Assembly: GCF_900107405.1 (NCBI RefSeq) | Contig: NZ_FNPV01000006.1 | Location: forward strand, 1 to 64,000 | Reading direction: 5' to 3' | From: Tindallia californiensis | GTDB taxonomy: Bacteria > Bacillota > Clostridia > Peptostreptococcales > Tindalliaceae | Length of the DNA stretch: 64,000 nt | In this document: positions 54,932 to 64,000 of the stretch, piece after piece | Layout: each line of letters starts with the position of its first letter | Position numbering within the stretch: the stretch's first letter is position 1 | Program-made: the position numbers and the translations under genes | Notes under the pieces: generated by a model | Database searches by the model: none | What the model saw: only the letters and a program-made list of their open reading frames with translations | What the model was told of the DNA's origin: nothing

Positions 54932-55720
54932 TTATGGGATTTCCAATACCAGCTTTTCCTGATCTTTCCGGCTATCACAGACCACTTCCCGAAGCTTTAC
55001 CGGACACCCGGTGACCTGGGACAGACAGGTTGTTAAGGTCTGTTGATTTTCCGTATAAAACAAGCGACGGTGATAATCGACCAAGCTATAATGGCGACGA
55101 TTGACCAGAATACCTTCTTCCAGCCGGGTAAGACATCCTCGGGCACGGATTTCAATCCTGCCTGCCGTCAAGGAAACATGAAGGTCTCTGGGCCCTTTCC
55201 CCGTTGTTGTTTTCATAAAATGAGTCACTTCTTTTTTGATTTTAATCTCCATCTCCGCTAACTCATCAGCCGTTTCCAAACATTGCTCCCCTAACACCAC
55301 CAAACATTTTTCTTTTTTGATAATTTCCTGCGCTACCTGATTCATCTGCTCTAACAACTCTTCTAACTCAATGGGTTTAACCACATACCGGACAATTCCC
55401 ACTCCTACGGCTTCGATAATGGTTTCACTGTCCGAAAGAGCCGAAGTGACAATAACAGGCATCTCCCATCCCTTCTCCCGAAGTCTTTTGATCATGGTAA
55501 GGCCATCCATCTCTGGCATTTTCAAATCGGTGATGATTAGGTGAGGTGGCCGCTCTCCAAGAAAACGAAGGGCTTCTGTTCCATTGGATGCCAGCCTCAG
55601 CCGTCCGACCCGCCGTTTCAGATAGATGGCCAGTTCCTGCCGTGTCTCCGGATCATCCTCTACATAAAGAACATTCAGCTGTTTAAGTACGGTCATGGGT
55701 TCTGTTTTCTTTTCCGTCAT
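54932..55720 (-). CDS. Response regulator with receiver and DUF2294 (MpsC-type) domains
   Basis: 262 residues, AAGGAGG nine bases before the ATG. The receiver domain (about 14-130) has LYVEDDPE, phospho-acceptor LIITDLKMPEMDG near residue 67, the switch VTSAL and the Lys in VVKPIE. A short helix leads to a C-terminal DUF2294/MpsC-like domain (about 155-262: TGKGPRDLHVSL, RIEIRARGCLTRLEEG). No HTH or known output enzyme is present, so output is probably by protein contact. It overlaps the kinase gene by 38 bp and the pair is surely one system. Confidence 0.8.
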   Translation of the reverse strand: MTEKKTEPMTVLKQLNVLYVEDDPETRQELAIYLKRRVGRLRLASNGTEALRFLGERPPHLIITDLKMPEMDGLTMIKRLREKGWEMPVIVTSALSDSETIIEAVGVGIVRYVVKPIELEELLEQMNQVAQEIIKKEKCLVVLGEQCLETADELAEMEIKIKKEVTHFMKTTTGKGPRDLHVSLTAGRIEIRARGCLTRLEEGILVNRRHYSLVDYHRRLFYTENQQTLTTCLSQVTGCPVKLREVVCDSRKDQEKLVLEIP

Positions 55721-57791
55721 CTAGCTTCCCCTCCTTCTTTTCGGGCATTCTTATGATCATGGTGACTCCCTGTTGATGGTTTTCCCAGTGAATCTGACCT
55801 TTTAAGCTGTTTTCTATGATGGTTTTGGTCATGTAAAGCCCTAGTCCAGTCCCTTGTTTTTCTGGTTTTGTACTGAAATAGGGTTCAAAAATCTGTTCAG
55901 CAATAGATGGATGTATCCCACCACCCGTATCAGATATGGATAAAATAATCCAGGGAGGATCTTTTTCAATGCCAACCTTTATACTTGGGTCTGATGGCTG
56001 ATGCTCCGCTAAGGCATCCATCGCATTGGCAATCAGATTGAATACGGCCTGAGAAAAATGGTTGCGATGCCCATAGGCGGTTATCTTGTCGTCCCCTTCC
56101 AAGGAAACCTGGACTCCATAAGCACGAAGCCGGGCTTCCATTAAGTCCAATACTTCCTGAACTGCCAGCTTCACTTCATAATAATCAGGCTGAAGGGTGG
56201 GATTCGCAAACTGCATAAAATCATCTATCGTATCAGACATTCGCTTCATTAATCTTCGACTGTGATTAACCGATCGATTCATCTGATCTTCATCCAACTC
56301 ATCATACCGAAAGGCATCTTCCAAATTCGCCAGTACCAAACCCAGATTATTGAGAGGTTGCCGCCACTGGTGAGCGATATGGGCAACCATCTCTCCCATA
56401 GCCGCCATTCTTGCCTGATAAATCATCAAAGCCTCTTTTCGACTATTCTCTTCCCGTTCCTTTTGAAACAATTTTTCCATCCGGTGAGCCTCACGGCGAG
56501 AAGTAGCCGCTACCAACAAGAATCCTATAAGTAGCAAAAGGCCCAGTCGTAATAAGAATAAAAGCCGCTGCTGCCGTTGTTGCTGTGTTTCCTGTTCCAA
56601 AGTTTCATAATCAAAGATAAAGGAGTTCATCTCTAAGGGCTTAGTGATTAATCCAAGCCGACTGAGTGCCTGATGGGTTTCTTCCCATCGGAAAGGATGA
56701 AGATTTCCCAGTTCTACCACCGGATAATAGGTTAATTCCATGACCTGCTGTGCCTGAAATTTGTTATATTCCAGAAATTCGCTGGGATACATGAAGTAAT
56801 CATCCCCCTCATGACCGCTGGCGTAACCTTGATCAATCCTGGTATGCTCAAAGCTTTCTGTAATGAGGGTTGCCATTTCCAAGGGATTTTCCAAAGCATA
56901 ACGCCATCCTTGCAGCGTAGCTTTCCGAAAAGCTTCTACCATTTCCGGATCTTCCTGTGTTAGCTTTACCGTTGTAAACACCGAGTCTCCATAAAAATCG
57001 ATTCCATAGTCCAGTGGTCGAAGGACCGAAACCGCCACTTCCGCTTCCCGAGCCTCCAATAAAATGCTGTCTAGATAGGATGGCACAATCTCATAGCGAC
57101 GACTGGTCAGATCTTCCAGCGTAAAGCTTCTTTTTTTATCCGTATAGGGCAACTGTACCGGATCAATGCCTTCAGCGATCAACATTGCCTGAAGTTCTAC
57201 ATCCAACAGGTCTAAATGACGCCGGGCTACCTTCCGATCTAATAAATCCACCACGTTATTGACTTTAGTTTCTTCCAACCGATAGTAAGCTACGGCACTT
57301 CGCTGAAAAATAGCGGCTACCACCGACAACGGTTTTCCGTTCTCGTTGGCAAACAGAATATCCACAGCTCCTACACCAAAATCCGCTCTTCCAGCTTGTA
57401 CTTCTTCTGTAGCTTGTCGGATATTGCCTGTCTCATCAAAAGCAGAACGAATGGTAACATCCAAACCAGCTTCTTCGTAATACCCTTGCCACAAAGCCGC
57501 ATAATAGCCAGCAAACTGAAATTGAGGCTCCCATCGAAGTTGCAGAACAACGGATTGTTTATTTGCAGAAGGTGACGGATGTTCCTTGGTTTCTTCTGCG
57601 CTCTCTCTGGTTTCCAATTCATAGCCATGTGGTATTTCAGGATAAAAGCCAAAGGCTGTCTCTGTAGATACATGGATCGCTCCTATTATCCCCACTCCTA
57701 GGATGAATACCACTACCCTAAGAAACAAGGCTACTGTTCTTATAAGGAGCTTTTCTTCTTTCCTTAAACACTCTTTGAACTCAGCGGCCAT
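55683..57791 (-). CDS. Sensor histidine kinase with NMT1/THI5-like extracellular domain
   Basis: 702 residues, AAAGGAGG seven bases before the ATG. TM1 at about 18-40, then an NMT1/THI5-type periplasmic-binding-protein-like domain (about 80-330: LQLRWEPQFQFAGYYAALWQGYYEEAGLDV). TM2 near 415-437 is followed by the kinase core: HIAHQWRQPLNNLG with the phospho-His near 480, N-box NLIANAMDAL, DTGGGI, and GTGLGLYMTKTII. NMT1-type domains bind pyrimidine, nitrate or sulfonate-like small molecules as transporter components; here the fold serves as a sensor. Ligand unknown. Confidence 0.9.
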   Translation of the reverse strand: MAAEFKECLRKEEKLLIRTVALFLRVVVFILGVGIIGAIHVSTETAFGFYPEIPHGYELETRESAEETKEHPSPSANKQSVVLQLRWEPQFQFAGYYAALWQGYYEEAGLDVTIRSAFDETGNIRQATEEVQAGRADFGVGAVDILFANENGKPLSVVAAIFQRSAVAYYRLEETKVNNVVDLLDRKVARRHLDLLDVELQAMLIAEGIDPVQLPYTDKKRSFTLEDLTSRRYEIVPSYLDSILLEAREAEVAVSVLRPLDYGIDFYGDSVFTTVKLTQEDPEMVEAFRKATLQGWRYALENPLEMATLITESFEHTRIDQGYASGHEGDDYFMYPSEFLEYNKFQAQQVMELTYYPVVELGNLHPFRWEETHQALSRLGLITKPLEMNSFIFDYETLEQETQQQRQQRLLFLLRLGLLLLIGFLLVAATSRREAHRMEKLFQKEREENSRKEALMIYQARMAAMGEMVAHIAHQWRQPLNNLGLVLANLEDAFRYDELDEDQMNRSVNHSRRLMKRMSDTIDDFMQFANPTLQPDYYEVKLAVQEVLDLMEARLRAYGVQVSLEGDDKITAYGHRNHFSQAVFNLIANAMDALAEHQPSDPSIKVGIEKDPPWIILSISDTGGGIHPSIAEQIFEPYFSTKPEKQGTGLGLYMTKTIIENSLKGQIHWENHQQGVTMIIRMPEKKEGKLDDGKENRTHDRT

Positions 57792-57996
57792 TTGGGTCCC
57801 TCCTTTGCTGCCTTAAAACCAAAATATCTTTGACGGATCTATGGAAGGCTTCTTTCTCTCCAGCATTCTTCGACAAAACTCTTCCATATCCTCTTTTTCC
57901 TTTGGCTCCTATTTTAGGGGGAATTCATATGATTTTTTTGGTTTTTTCCTTATGACAAACCAGTCACCATCCTAAACCACCAAGGAGCTCACAGAA

Positions 57997-58027
57997 ACCT
58001 TACAAAAATGAAAGCTTCCTGTAAGGT
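57997..58027. promoter_or_regulatory. Candidate BceR-type operator
   Basis: ACCTTACA (57997-58004) and TGTAAGGT (58020-58027) form a perfect 8-bp inverted repeat around a 15-bp spacer, 30 bp before a TATAAT -10 (58058-58063) that lacks a good -35. This fits activation by the module's response regulator. The remainder of 57792-58160 shows nothing else. Confidence 0.65.
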
Positions 58028-58160
58028 AAATCCATGGCAGGTATTTCCAAAGCAACGTATAATAAGCCTATGAGGGTAGGAACCTACTCATCGTCATGAC
58101 TAACGTGTCCTTAGGGATACTGTTTTATAACAAGGAAAAGAAATAGGAGGCAGGATCCAT

Positions 58161-58928
58161 ATGAAATCATTATTAAGTGTCCAAAATGCAGAAAAATATT
58201 ATGGCAATAAAGGCAATGTGACAAAAGCCTTGGATGGTATCAGTTTCGACGTAGAAGCAGGGGAATTTCTTGGAATTATGGGTGCTTCAGGCAGTGGAAA
58301 AACGACATTGCTTAATTGCATCTCAACCATTGATCAAGTCACCACTGGAAGTATTAACGTCAAGGGACAAGATATTACACGGCTTAAGGCCAAGGCTATG
58401 GACCATTTTCGCCAAAATGAATTAGGATTTATATTTCAAGATTTTAATCTTTTAGACACATTAACCGCCTATGAAAATATAGCCTTAGCCTTAACCATCA
58501 AGGGAGAAAAAAGTCATCTTATCCATGATAAAACCGTAGCAGTCGCAAAATATTTAGCCATCGAATCTGTGCTAAAACACTATCCCTATCAACTATCAGG
58601 TGGACAAAAGCAACGGGTGGCTTCTGCAAGAGCTATTATCACAGACCCATCCTTAATTCTAGCAGATGAACCTACAGGTGCATTGGATTCTAAATCCGCA
58701 CGATTATTACTAGAATGCTTTGAAAGCCTTAACAAAGACCTAAATTCCACTATTCTAATGGTCACTCATGATGCATTTACTGCTAGTTATGCCCAAAGAA
58801 TTTTGTTTATTAAAGACGGTACCTTATTTAGTGAAATCCTTCGAGGAAATCAATCTCGAAAGGCTTTTTTTCAACAGATTATAGAGGTGATGACCTTGTT
58901 AGGAGGGGATGATGAGCATGTACTTTAA
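58161..58928 (+). CDS. BceA-like ABC transporter ATP-binding protein
   Basis: 255 residues. Walker A GASGSGKTTLLN near residue 40, Q-loop LGFIFQDFNLLD near 90, signature LSGGQKQRVASARA near 150, Walker B LILADEPTGALDSKS near 168, and the switch His in MVTHDAFTA. The set is that of MacB/BceA-type ATPases. With the large permease it forms a peptide-antibiotic (bacitracin or lantibiotic) detoxification module. Its 3' end overlaps the permease gene start. Confidence 0.92.
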   Translation: MKSLLSVQNAEKYYGNKGNVTKALDGISFDVEAGEFLGIMGASGSGKTTLLNCISTIDQVTTGSINVKGQDITRLKAKAMDHFRQNELGFIFQDFNLLDTLTAYENIALALTIKGEKSHLIHDKTVAVAKYLAIESVLKHYPYQLSGGQKQRVASARAIITDPSLILADEPTGALDSKSARLLLECFESLNKDLNSTILMVTHDAFTASYAQRILFIKDGTLFSEILRGNQSRKAFFQQIIEVMTLLGGDDEHVL

Positions 58929-60921
58929 GATGGCTTTAAAAAATGTGAAAAAGGGTTTTAAAGATTATTCTATTTATTTTATGACCCTTACTTTAGCGGT
59001 CTGCATATTCTACAGCTTTAATTCCATTGGTTCTCAAAAAGCTTTTGCTTCCCTAGAAGGAATGGAAATGGATATCATTGCTGATTTGACCGCTGTGATT
59101 GGATATCTTTCCATCTTTATATCTTTTATCGTAGGAGGATTGGTGATTTATGGCAATCGCTTTCTGATTAAACGACGAAAAAAAGAATTTGGAACCTATA
59201 TGATTTTAGGCATGAGCAAGTGGAAGGTATCAACAATATTGGTTTTTGAAACCTTAATGGTAGGCATGGCTTCCCTTATGAGCGGATTAATATTAGGCCT
59301 CTTCGTGTCCCAAGGTATCTCTCTTTTTACCACCATCTTATTTGAAATCCCTATGAAGGACTATGCCTTTGTGCTTTCTTTGGAAGCCATGAAGAAAACC
59401 TTCTTTTATTTTGGGATTGTGTTTCTTGTGTCTCTTCTATTTACCATAGGCTCTTTATCCAAGGTAAGTGTCCTTAAACTTCTAAGGGCTTCTAAGATCA
59501 ATGAAGAAATGAAAATCAAAAGTTCCCCCTTATATATCTTGTTTTTTTTGACATCCATCACCCTCCTTTTTAAGGCTTACAAACTAGTCTTAACCGTAGG
59601 ATTTCGGCCCATGGAAACAAGCTTCCTTCTTTCCTTAGCCCTGGGAATTCTTGGAACAATCCTTTTTTTCTTTAGTTTTTCTGGGTTGATGATTTTTATC
59701 TTACGAAAAAGTACACTATTTTATTTGAAAGGAATTAATATCTTTACAATCAAACAACTAAGCAGTAAAGTGAATACAAACTTTTTAGCTATGTCCATGA
59801 TTACTTTCATGCTTTTGATTACCATTTCTGTCCTTTCCACTGGATTAAGCTTTCATAAAGCCATGGAAGAGAGTTTTGAAACATCCGCACCTTTTGACGC
59901 CAGTGCATCGGCTTATAGGACGGAAGAGGAAATCACGGATATTCACGCTTCTTTAAAAGAGGTAGGATTACGCTTGGATCACCAGGAACAATATAGCATG
60001 ATCGATGTATATGGCCTCGGCCTAACAACCATGGAAGTATTCGCATTAGAGGATGGCTCCAACGCCTTAAGCCTTTATGATCTAGAGGTATCCGCCGTCA
60101 AGCTTTCAGAGTATAATAAAGGAAGAACACTACAAGGAAAGGCACCAATGGAATTAGAAAAAAATGAAGTATTGCTATTAGGTAATTTTTCTGAAGTAAA
60201 AGGGGTATTACAACAATATATGGATCAAGAAACGACCATAACACTGCCTCAACAAATATATACACTGAAAAACCAAGTGCTTTTAGAAGATAATCTGGTC
60301 AATACTCCTATGCCATCTTTATTCCCAACCCTTGTCTTTCATGATGAAGAAATAGAAGGTCTGCCCATTCAAGAACGCCACTTCAACATCATGTATCATG
60401 AGGACTATCAGGAAATATCCGAAAAAAAATATCGACAGATCTTTTCCAAGTATAAAGACGGTACTTTCCAAGAAAAGACCTCTGGCTTTATTATAGGTGA
60501 CACCAGAGAATCTATGTTGATCTCTAACACTGGCTTGACAACGATCGTTCTTTTTCTTGGAATCTACTTAGGCATCGTGTTCCTCGTAACCAGCATGGCG
60601 ATTTTAGGCCTTCAACAAGTTTCAGAAGCTGGAGATAGTATTGAACGCTATCGTTCCTTGAAAAAAATAGGCGCAACGGATCAAATGATCCATCAAAGTA
60701 TTTTCCAACAAATTAGTATCCAATTTGCATTGCCCCTTATAGTCGCTATCCTTCACTCCTTTATTGCCATCCATGTGATGAATCGTTTTATTGCACTTTT
60801 TTATCCTGTAAACATAGGAAAAAGTGCCTTGATTACAGCCATGTTGTTTATAGTGATTTATAGCGGATATTTTATGGCTACTTATATGGGGTATCGAACT
60901 ATTATTCATAGCAACAACTAA
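58912..60921 (+). CDS. BceB-like ABC transporter permease
   Basis: 669 residues from the ATG at 58912, five bases after AGGAGG; ATGs at 58909 and 58918 are alternatives. Ten membrane segments are expected in the BceB pattern: one near the N-terminus, three at about 55-170 (FtsX-like, NRFLIKRRKKEFGTYMILGM), two near 205-260, one near 290, a large extracellular domain (about 310-540), and three at the C-terminus. The extracellular domain contacts the lipid II cycle intermediate or peptide and signals to the BceS kinase. Confidence 0.9.
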   Translation: MSMYFKMALKNVKKGFKDYSIYFMTLTLAVCIFYSFNSIGSQKAFASLEGMEMDIIADLTAVIGYLSIFISFIVGGLVIYGNRFLIKRRKKEFGTYMILGMSKWKVSTILVFETLMVGMASLMSGLILGLFVSQGISLFTTILFEIPMKDYAFVLSLEAMKKTFFYFGIVFLVSLLFTIGSLSKVSVLKLLRASKINEEMKIKSSPLYILFFLTSITLLFKAYKLVLTVGFRPMETSFLLSLALGILGTILFFFSFSGLMIFILRKSTLFYLKGINIFTIKQLSSKVNTNFLAMSMITFMLLITISVLSTGLSFHKAMEESFETSAPFDASASAYRTEEEITDIHASLKEVGLRLDHQEQYSMIDVYGLGLTTMEVFALEDGSNALSLYDLEVSAVKLSEYNKGRTLQGKAPMELEKNEVLLLGNFSEVKGVLQQYMDQETTITLPQQIYTLKNQVLLEDNLVNTPMPSLFPTLVFHDEEIEGLPIQERHFNIMYHEDYQEISEKKYRQIFSKYKDGTFQEKTSGFIIGDTRESMLISNTGLTTIVLFLGIYLGIVFLVTSMAILGLQQVSEAGDSIERYRSLKKIGATDQMIHQSIFQQISIQFALPLIVAILHSFIAIHVMNRFIALFYPVNIGKSALITAMLFIVIYSGYFMATYMGYRTIIHSNN

Positions 60922-60938
60922 GAACTGGAGGTGCTCTG

Positions 60939-61610
60939 GTGAAAAAAATTATCATTGTCGAAGATGATCAGGTTATTCGGGAAGAACTAGAAATATTCTT
61001 GCGTAAATATGGCTATGATCCTAAGGCTATGGATTCTTTCGAAAATCCAGTGGAGGAAATAAAGAAAGAAATGCCAGATTTGATCCTACTCGATATCAAC
61101 CTTCCTTATTACGACGGCTATCATATTTGTCGAGAACTTCGAAAAACAATAGATACCCCCATCGTGGTAGTCACCAGTCGAGATAGCGAAGGAGATGAGC
61201 TGATGAGCATGAACTTAGGTGCAGATGATTTTATCACCAAGCCCTACAACACACAGATTTTATTGGCTAGAATTGCCGCCATTCTTCAGCGAAGTCAAAA
61301 ACAAATGCAACAGCAGGAAATGATCCATCATGACGGATTACAGCTTAATTTATCCACAGCTGTTCTGAGCTATGAAAATTCCCAAGTAGAACTTACAAAA
61401 AACGAAATCAGGATCCTCTCCTATCTTTTAAACAATGTGGGAAAGATTGTTTCCAGAGAAACCCTTATGGAGTATCTTTGGAGTACAGATTCCTTTGTGG
61501 ATGATGCTGCCTTAAGCGTAAACATCACTAGATTAAGAAAAAAACTAACGGAAGTTGGTAAAGAAGGAATCATCGAAACCAAACGAAAAATGGGGTATCT
61601 CATCCAATGA
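60939..61610 (+). CDS. BceR-like response regulator (OmpR family)
   Basis: 223 residues from a GTG five bases after GGAGGTG. The receiver domain has IIIVEDDQVIREE, phospho-acceptor LILLDINLPYYDGY near residue 52, and FITKPYN with the conserved Lys near 101. The winged-helix output domain is at about 128-223 (ELTKNEIRILSYLLNN, DAALSVNITRLRKKL). It is expected to activate the transporter genes in response to BceS. Its stop overlaps the kinase gene start (ATGA). Confidence 0.93.
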   Translation: MKKIIIVEDDQVIREELEIFLRKYGYDPKAMDSFENPVEEIKKEMPDLILLDINLPYYDGYHICRELRKTIDTPIVVVTSRDSEGDELMSMNLGADDFITKPYNTQILLARIAAILQRSQKQMQQQEMIHHDGLQLNLSTAVLSYENSQVELTKNEIRILSYLLNNVGKIVSRETLMEYLWSTDSFVDDAALSVNITRLRKKLTEVGKEGIIETKRKMGYLIQ

Positions 61611-62653
61611 CCCTATATGCGTATATGAAAGATAAAGCCTTGTTTTTGATGGTTAATTTCCTTCTATTCCTTGTCTTAACCATGATCATGATCATCGGAG
61701 GATTAAATCCACAACTCATCTTATTGCTATTTGTTTTATGGTTTCTACCTCTCACCTCTCATATGCTGCTAGAAGCCATCAAGCTCAAAAGATATTATGA
61801 CCAGATCCAAACCGCTTTACAGGAATTGGATTCCACCTACTTATTGCCTGAAGTAATGGAAAAAAGCACCTTTATCACCGGGCAAATCCTGAATGACATT
61901 TTAGGGGTCCTCTGTCGAGATATGCATGAAGAGGTAAAGAATCACAGAGATAAGCAACAGGGATATCGAGAGTATATTGAGGGATGGGTCCATGAAATTA
62001 AAACCCCCATTGCTTCTTCAAAATTAATTATTGAAAACCAACGAAATCCCACCACAGAAAAAATCGAAGGTCAACTCAAAAAAATTGAAGGCTATGTACA
62101 GCAAGCTCTTTACTACGCCAGAAGCAACACCGTACGAGAGGATTATTTGATTAAAGCCTTTCCCCTGAAATCCTTATTAGTTTCCGCCTTAAAAAATAAT
62201 TCCAAGGATTTTATCGCAAAAAAAATAACCATCGACATGAAAGAAGTAGATTATATTGTCTATAGCGATTATAAGTGGGTAGAATTTATTGTTCAACAGA
62301 TTCTCATCAATGCTATCAATTACAGTAAAGAAAACCGTGGGCGACTTGAAATTTTTTGCGAAGAACGGCCTAACGCGCTGATTTTAATGATTAAAGACTT
62401 TGGTATTGGAATCAATGAACGTGATATTAATCGGGTTTTTGATAAAGGGTTTACAGGAGAAAATGGCAGACGTTTGGGCAGCGCCACTGGCATGGGTCTT
62501 TATCTCTCCAAAAAATTATGCCTTCAATTGGGCCTTTCCTTGGAAATTATATCCAAACCCATGGAAGGTACTACAGTAATGCTGGGGTTCCCCTTGGATA
62601 AAAAACGAACAGAGGTATTGTTGGAGTTCAATCAACCTAATAACAGAACCTAA
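61607..62653 (+). CDS. BceS-like intramembrane-sensing histidine kinase
   Basis: 348 residues. Two closely spaced membrane segments at about 13-30 and 36-55 with almost no extracellular loop define the intramembrane-sensing class. The phospho-His motif is VHEIKTPIASSKL near residue 128; N-box QILINAINYS near 225; DFGIGINERDINRVFDKGFTG near 265; GMGLYLSKKL near 300. These kinases sense flux through the cognate BceAB transporter rather than free antibiotic. Last gene of the four-gene module. Confidence 0.92.
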   Translation: MTLYAYMKDKALFLMVNFLLFLVLTMIMIIGGLNPQLILLLFVLWFLPLTSHMLLEAIKLKRYYDQIQTALQELDSTYLLPEVMEKSTFITGQILNDILGVLCRDMHEEVKNHRDKQQGYREYIEGWVHEIKTPIASSKLIIENQRNPTTEKIEGQLKKIEGYVQQALYYARSNTVREDYLIKAFPLKSLLVSALKNNSKDFIAKKITIDMKEVDYIVYSDYKWVEFIVQQILINAINYSKENRGRLEIFCEERPNALILMIKDFGIGINERDINRVFDKGFTGENGRRLGSATGMGLYLSKKLCLQLGLSLEIISKPMEGTTVMLGFPLDKKRTEVLLEFNQPNNRT

Positions 62654-62678
62654 GAAGAGGGGAATTCCTCTTCTTAGG
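62649..62678. terminator. Hairpin between convergent bceS-like and selO genes
   Basis: A perfect 12-bp stem CCTAAGAAGAGG/CCTCTTCTTAGG around GGAATT contains the stop codons of both genes. There is no T-run on either side, so it may act as a transcript-end stabiliser rather than an intrinsic terminator. Confidence 0.6.
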
Positions 62679-63999
62679 TGCCACAATACGTTTTGTATGG
62701 CTTGTCAAAGGGCGGTGGACTTTGGGCATATTTTTCTTGGTCTTCTGTATACGCATAAGGATTTTTAAGTGCTTCTAACAAGGATTCCATAAGGGTGAAA
62801 TCCTGCTGTGTCACTACGGCTTCCAAGGCTTTTTCCACCCAATAATTCCGAGGAATTACGGAAGGATTGGATTCTTTCATTTTGGTAGCTATTTGAGGTA
62901 AAGGAATCCTTTGATGGGCTATCCGTCTTCTCCAACGCTGAAGCCATTGATTAAATTCTTCTTTCTTTTCTCCTGGAGTGATCCCAATATTGGCTTCTTC
63001 CTTGGCTATGTTTAACGTCAGATTACGGAAGGTGTTGGTAAAGTCCATCTGGTTTTTTTCCATTAATTGAAGTAAATCTTCTACCAGTTTAATATCCTGT
63101 GGCGACCCGGTCTCTATTCCCAGTTTATTCCGAAACCCATCCAGCCAATATTGACGAAATAAAACCGGATATTGTGCCAGCACTTCTTGGGCCACTTCAA
63201 GGGCCTTTTTTTCATCCGGATCCAATAAGGGCAATAAGGTTTCCGCAAATCGAGCTAAATTCCAACCAGCCATAGTGGGCTGGTTTCCGTAGGCGTATCG
63301 ACCATAGTAGTCGATGGAGCTAAAGACTGTGGATGAATGATAGGTATCCATGAAAGCACAGGGTCCATAATCGATGGTTTCTCCGCTAATAGCCATATTA
63401 TCTGTATTCATAACACCATGAACAAAACCTGTCAGCTGCCATTTAGCTATTAATGCTGCCTGGCTGTTTACCACCTGTTTCAACAAGGAAAGATACGGAT
63501 TTTCCACCGACTCCAAACCAGCATAGTGACGATGATACGTATACTCCGCCAGTTGTCTTAAATGCTCCTTTGTATCCCATTTAGCCACATATTCAAAGGT
63601 ACCTACTCGTATGTGACTAGCCGCCACTCGACACAGAATCCCACCAGCAAGTCGATGTTCCCGGAACACTGGCTCCCCTGTACTCACCACGGCTAAACTT
63701 CTTGTTGTAGGAATACCGAGACCATGCATGGCTTCGCTAATGATATATTCCCGTAGCATTGGTCCTAAGGCCGCTCGTCCATCCCCTTTTCGTGAATACG
63801 GCGTTTGTCCCGATCCTTTTAATTGTAAGTCTACCCTCTTTCCTTCTGGAGTGATTTGCTCCCCTAGCAACACGGCCCGACCATCTCCCAACCTGGTAAA
63901 ATGACCAAACTGATGGCCCGCATAAGCTTGAGCTACAGGAGTCGCACCTTCTGGAATCTGGTTTCCTGCCAATACTTGGATTCCTTCTTGGCTTTCCAA
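62674..63999 (-). CDS. selO: SelO/YdiU family protein adenylyltransferase, 5' end missing
   Basis: 441 residues visible; the N-terminus lies beyond the right window edge. SelO is a pseudokinase that AMPylates proteins, linked to redox homeostasis. Family stretches are clear: [42 protein letters not shown] and [16 protein letters not shown] near the visible start, then [26 protein letters not shown] with the catalytic-loop Asn/Asp and metal-binding Asp. The C-terminus ends YKTYCGT with a Cys where many homologs have Cys or selenocysteine. Confidence 0.93.
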   Translation of the reverse strand: MESQEGIQVLAGNQIPEGATPVAQAYAGHQFGHFTRLGDGRAVLLGEQITPEGKRVDLQLKGSGQTPYSRKGDGRAALGPMLREYIISEAMHGLGIPTTRSLAVVSTGEPVFREHRLAGGILCRVAASHIRVGTFEYVAKWDTKEHLRQLAEYTYHRHYAGLESVENPYLSLLKQVVNSQAALIAKWQLTGFVHGVMNTDNMAISGETIDYGPCAFMDTYHSSTVFSSIDYYGRYAYGNQPTMAGWNLARFAETLLPLLDPDEKKALEVAQEVLAQYPVLFRQYWLDGFRNKLGIETGSPQDIKLVEDLLQLMEKNQMDFTNTFRNLTLNIAKEEANIGITPGEKKEEFNQWLQRWRRRIAHQRIPLPQIATKMKESNPSVIPRNYWVEKALEAVVTQQDFTLMESLLEALKNPYAYTEDQEKYAQSPPPFDKPYKTYCGT

Positions 64000-64000
64000 T

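Overview
The window reads as a chromosome segment of a low-GC, anaerobic, Gram-positive bacterium of the class Clostridia. Support: sigma-A promoters and strong AGGAGG ribosome sites, lipoprotein reductases with covalent-FMN domains, a pyruvate formate-lyase/activase/Crp-Fnr operon, a cobalamin riboswitch in front of an ECF cobalt transporter, a molybdenum hydroxylase with an NCS2 permease, and a BceABRS-type antibiotic resistance module. An alkaliphilic Clostridiaceae-like genus such as Tindallia or Anoxynatronum is plausible, but that is inference from general style only.

Layout. 1-2549: a partial coiled-coil membrane protein and a membrane-anchored GH18 hydrolase. 2700-10900: two paralogous secreted FMN/FAD fumarate-reductase-like lipoproteins, one behind a MerR-type promoter and one behind a TetR-type operator, with Gx-transporter and NusG-domain-II genes (extracytosolic flavin/redox theme) and a patatin. 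10950-12591: an AlkC-like DNA repair protein and a LiaF-like membrane protein.

12680-20920 is an accessory island and the most interesting part. Four gene units on the minus strand are separated by three 117-120 bp imperfect palindromes with integron attC architecture (RYYYAAC-type left end, GTTRRRY-type right end, paired inner boxes), with a half site at each end. Cargo: a Gabija defence pair (gajA, gajB), a DUF4145 protein, an Apea-like HEPN protein and a large unrecognised protein. No integrase is present. A decayed Txe/YoeB toxin fragment lies beside the array.

21370-27320: pflB-pflA-crp/fnr and a chemoreceptor; pflB has a TGTGA-N6-TCACA site placed as for class II activation. 27380-31450: cobalt ECF operon under a cobalamin riboswitch, with an unusual tandem-duplicated His-rich lipoprotein. 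31676-38881: a free secreted Cache protein, an AraC regulator, a dCache-PAS-GGDEF-EAL protein and KatG. 39042-40922: a three-gene cell-surface operon with a Fur-box-like operator. 41040-49393: two paralogous gene pairs, each with a double-FHA membrane protein and a large secreted PKD-type protein, flanking a YfcC transporter. 49558-57791: xanthine-dehydrogenase-type hydroxylase, NCS2 permease behind a structured attenuator leader, and a two-component system with an NMT1-domain kinase and a receiver-DUF2294 regulator. 57997-62653: BceABRS-like module. 62674-end: partial selO.
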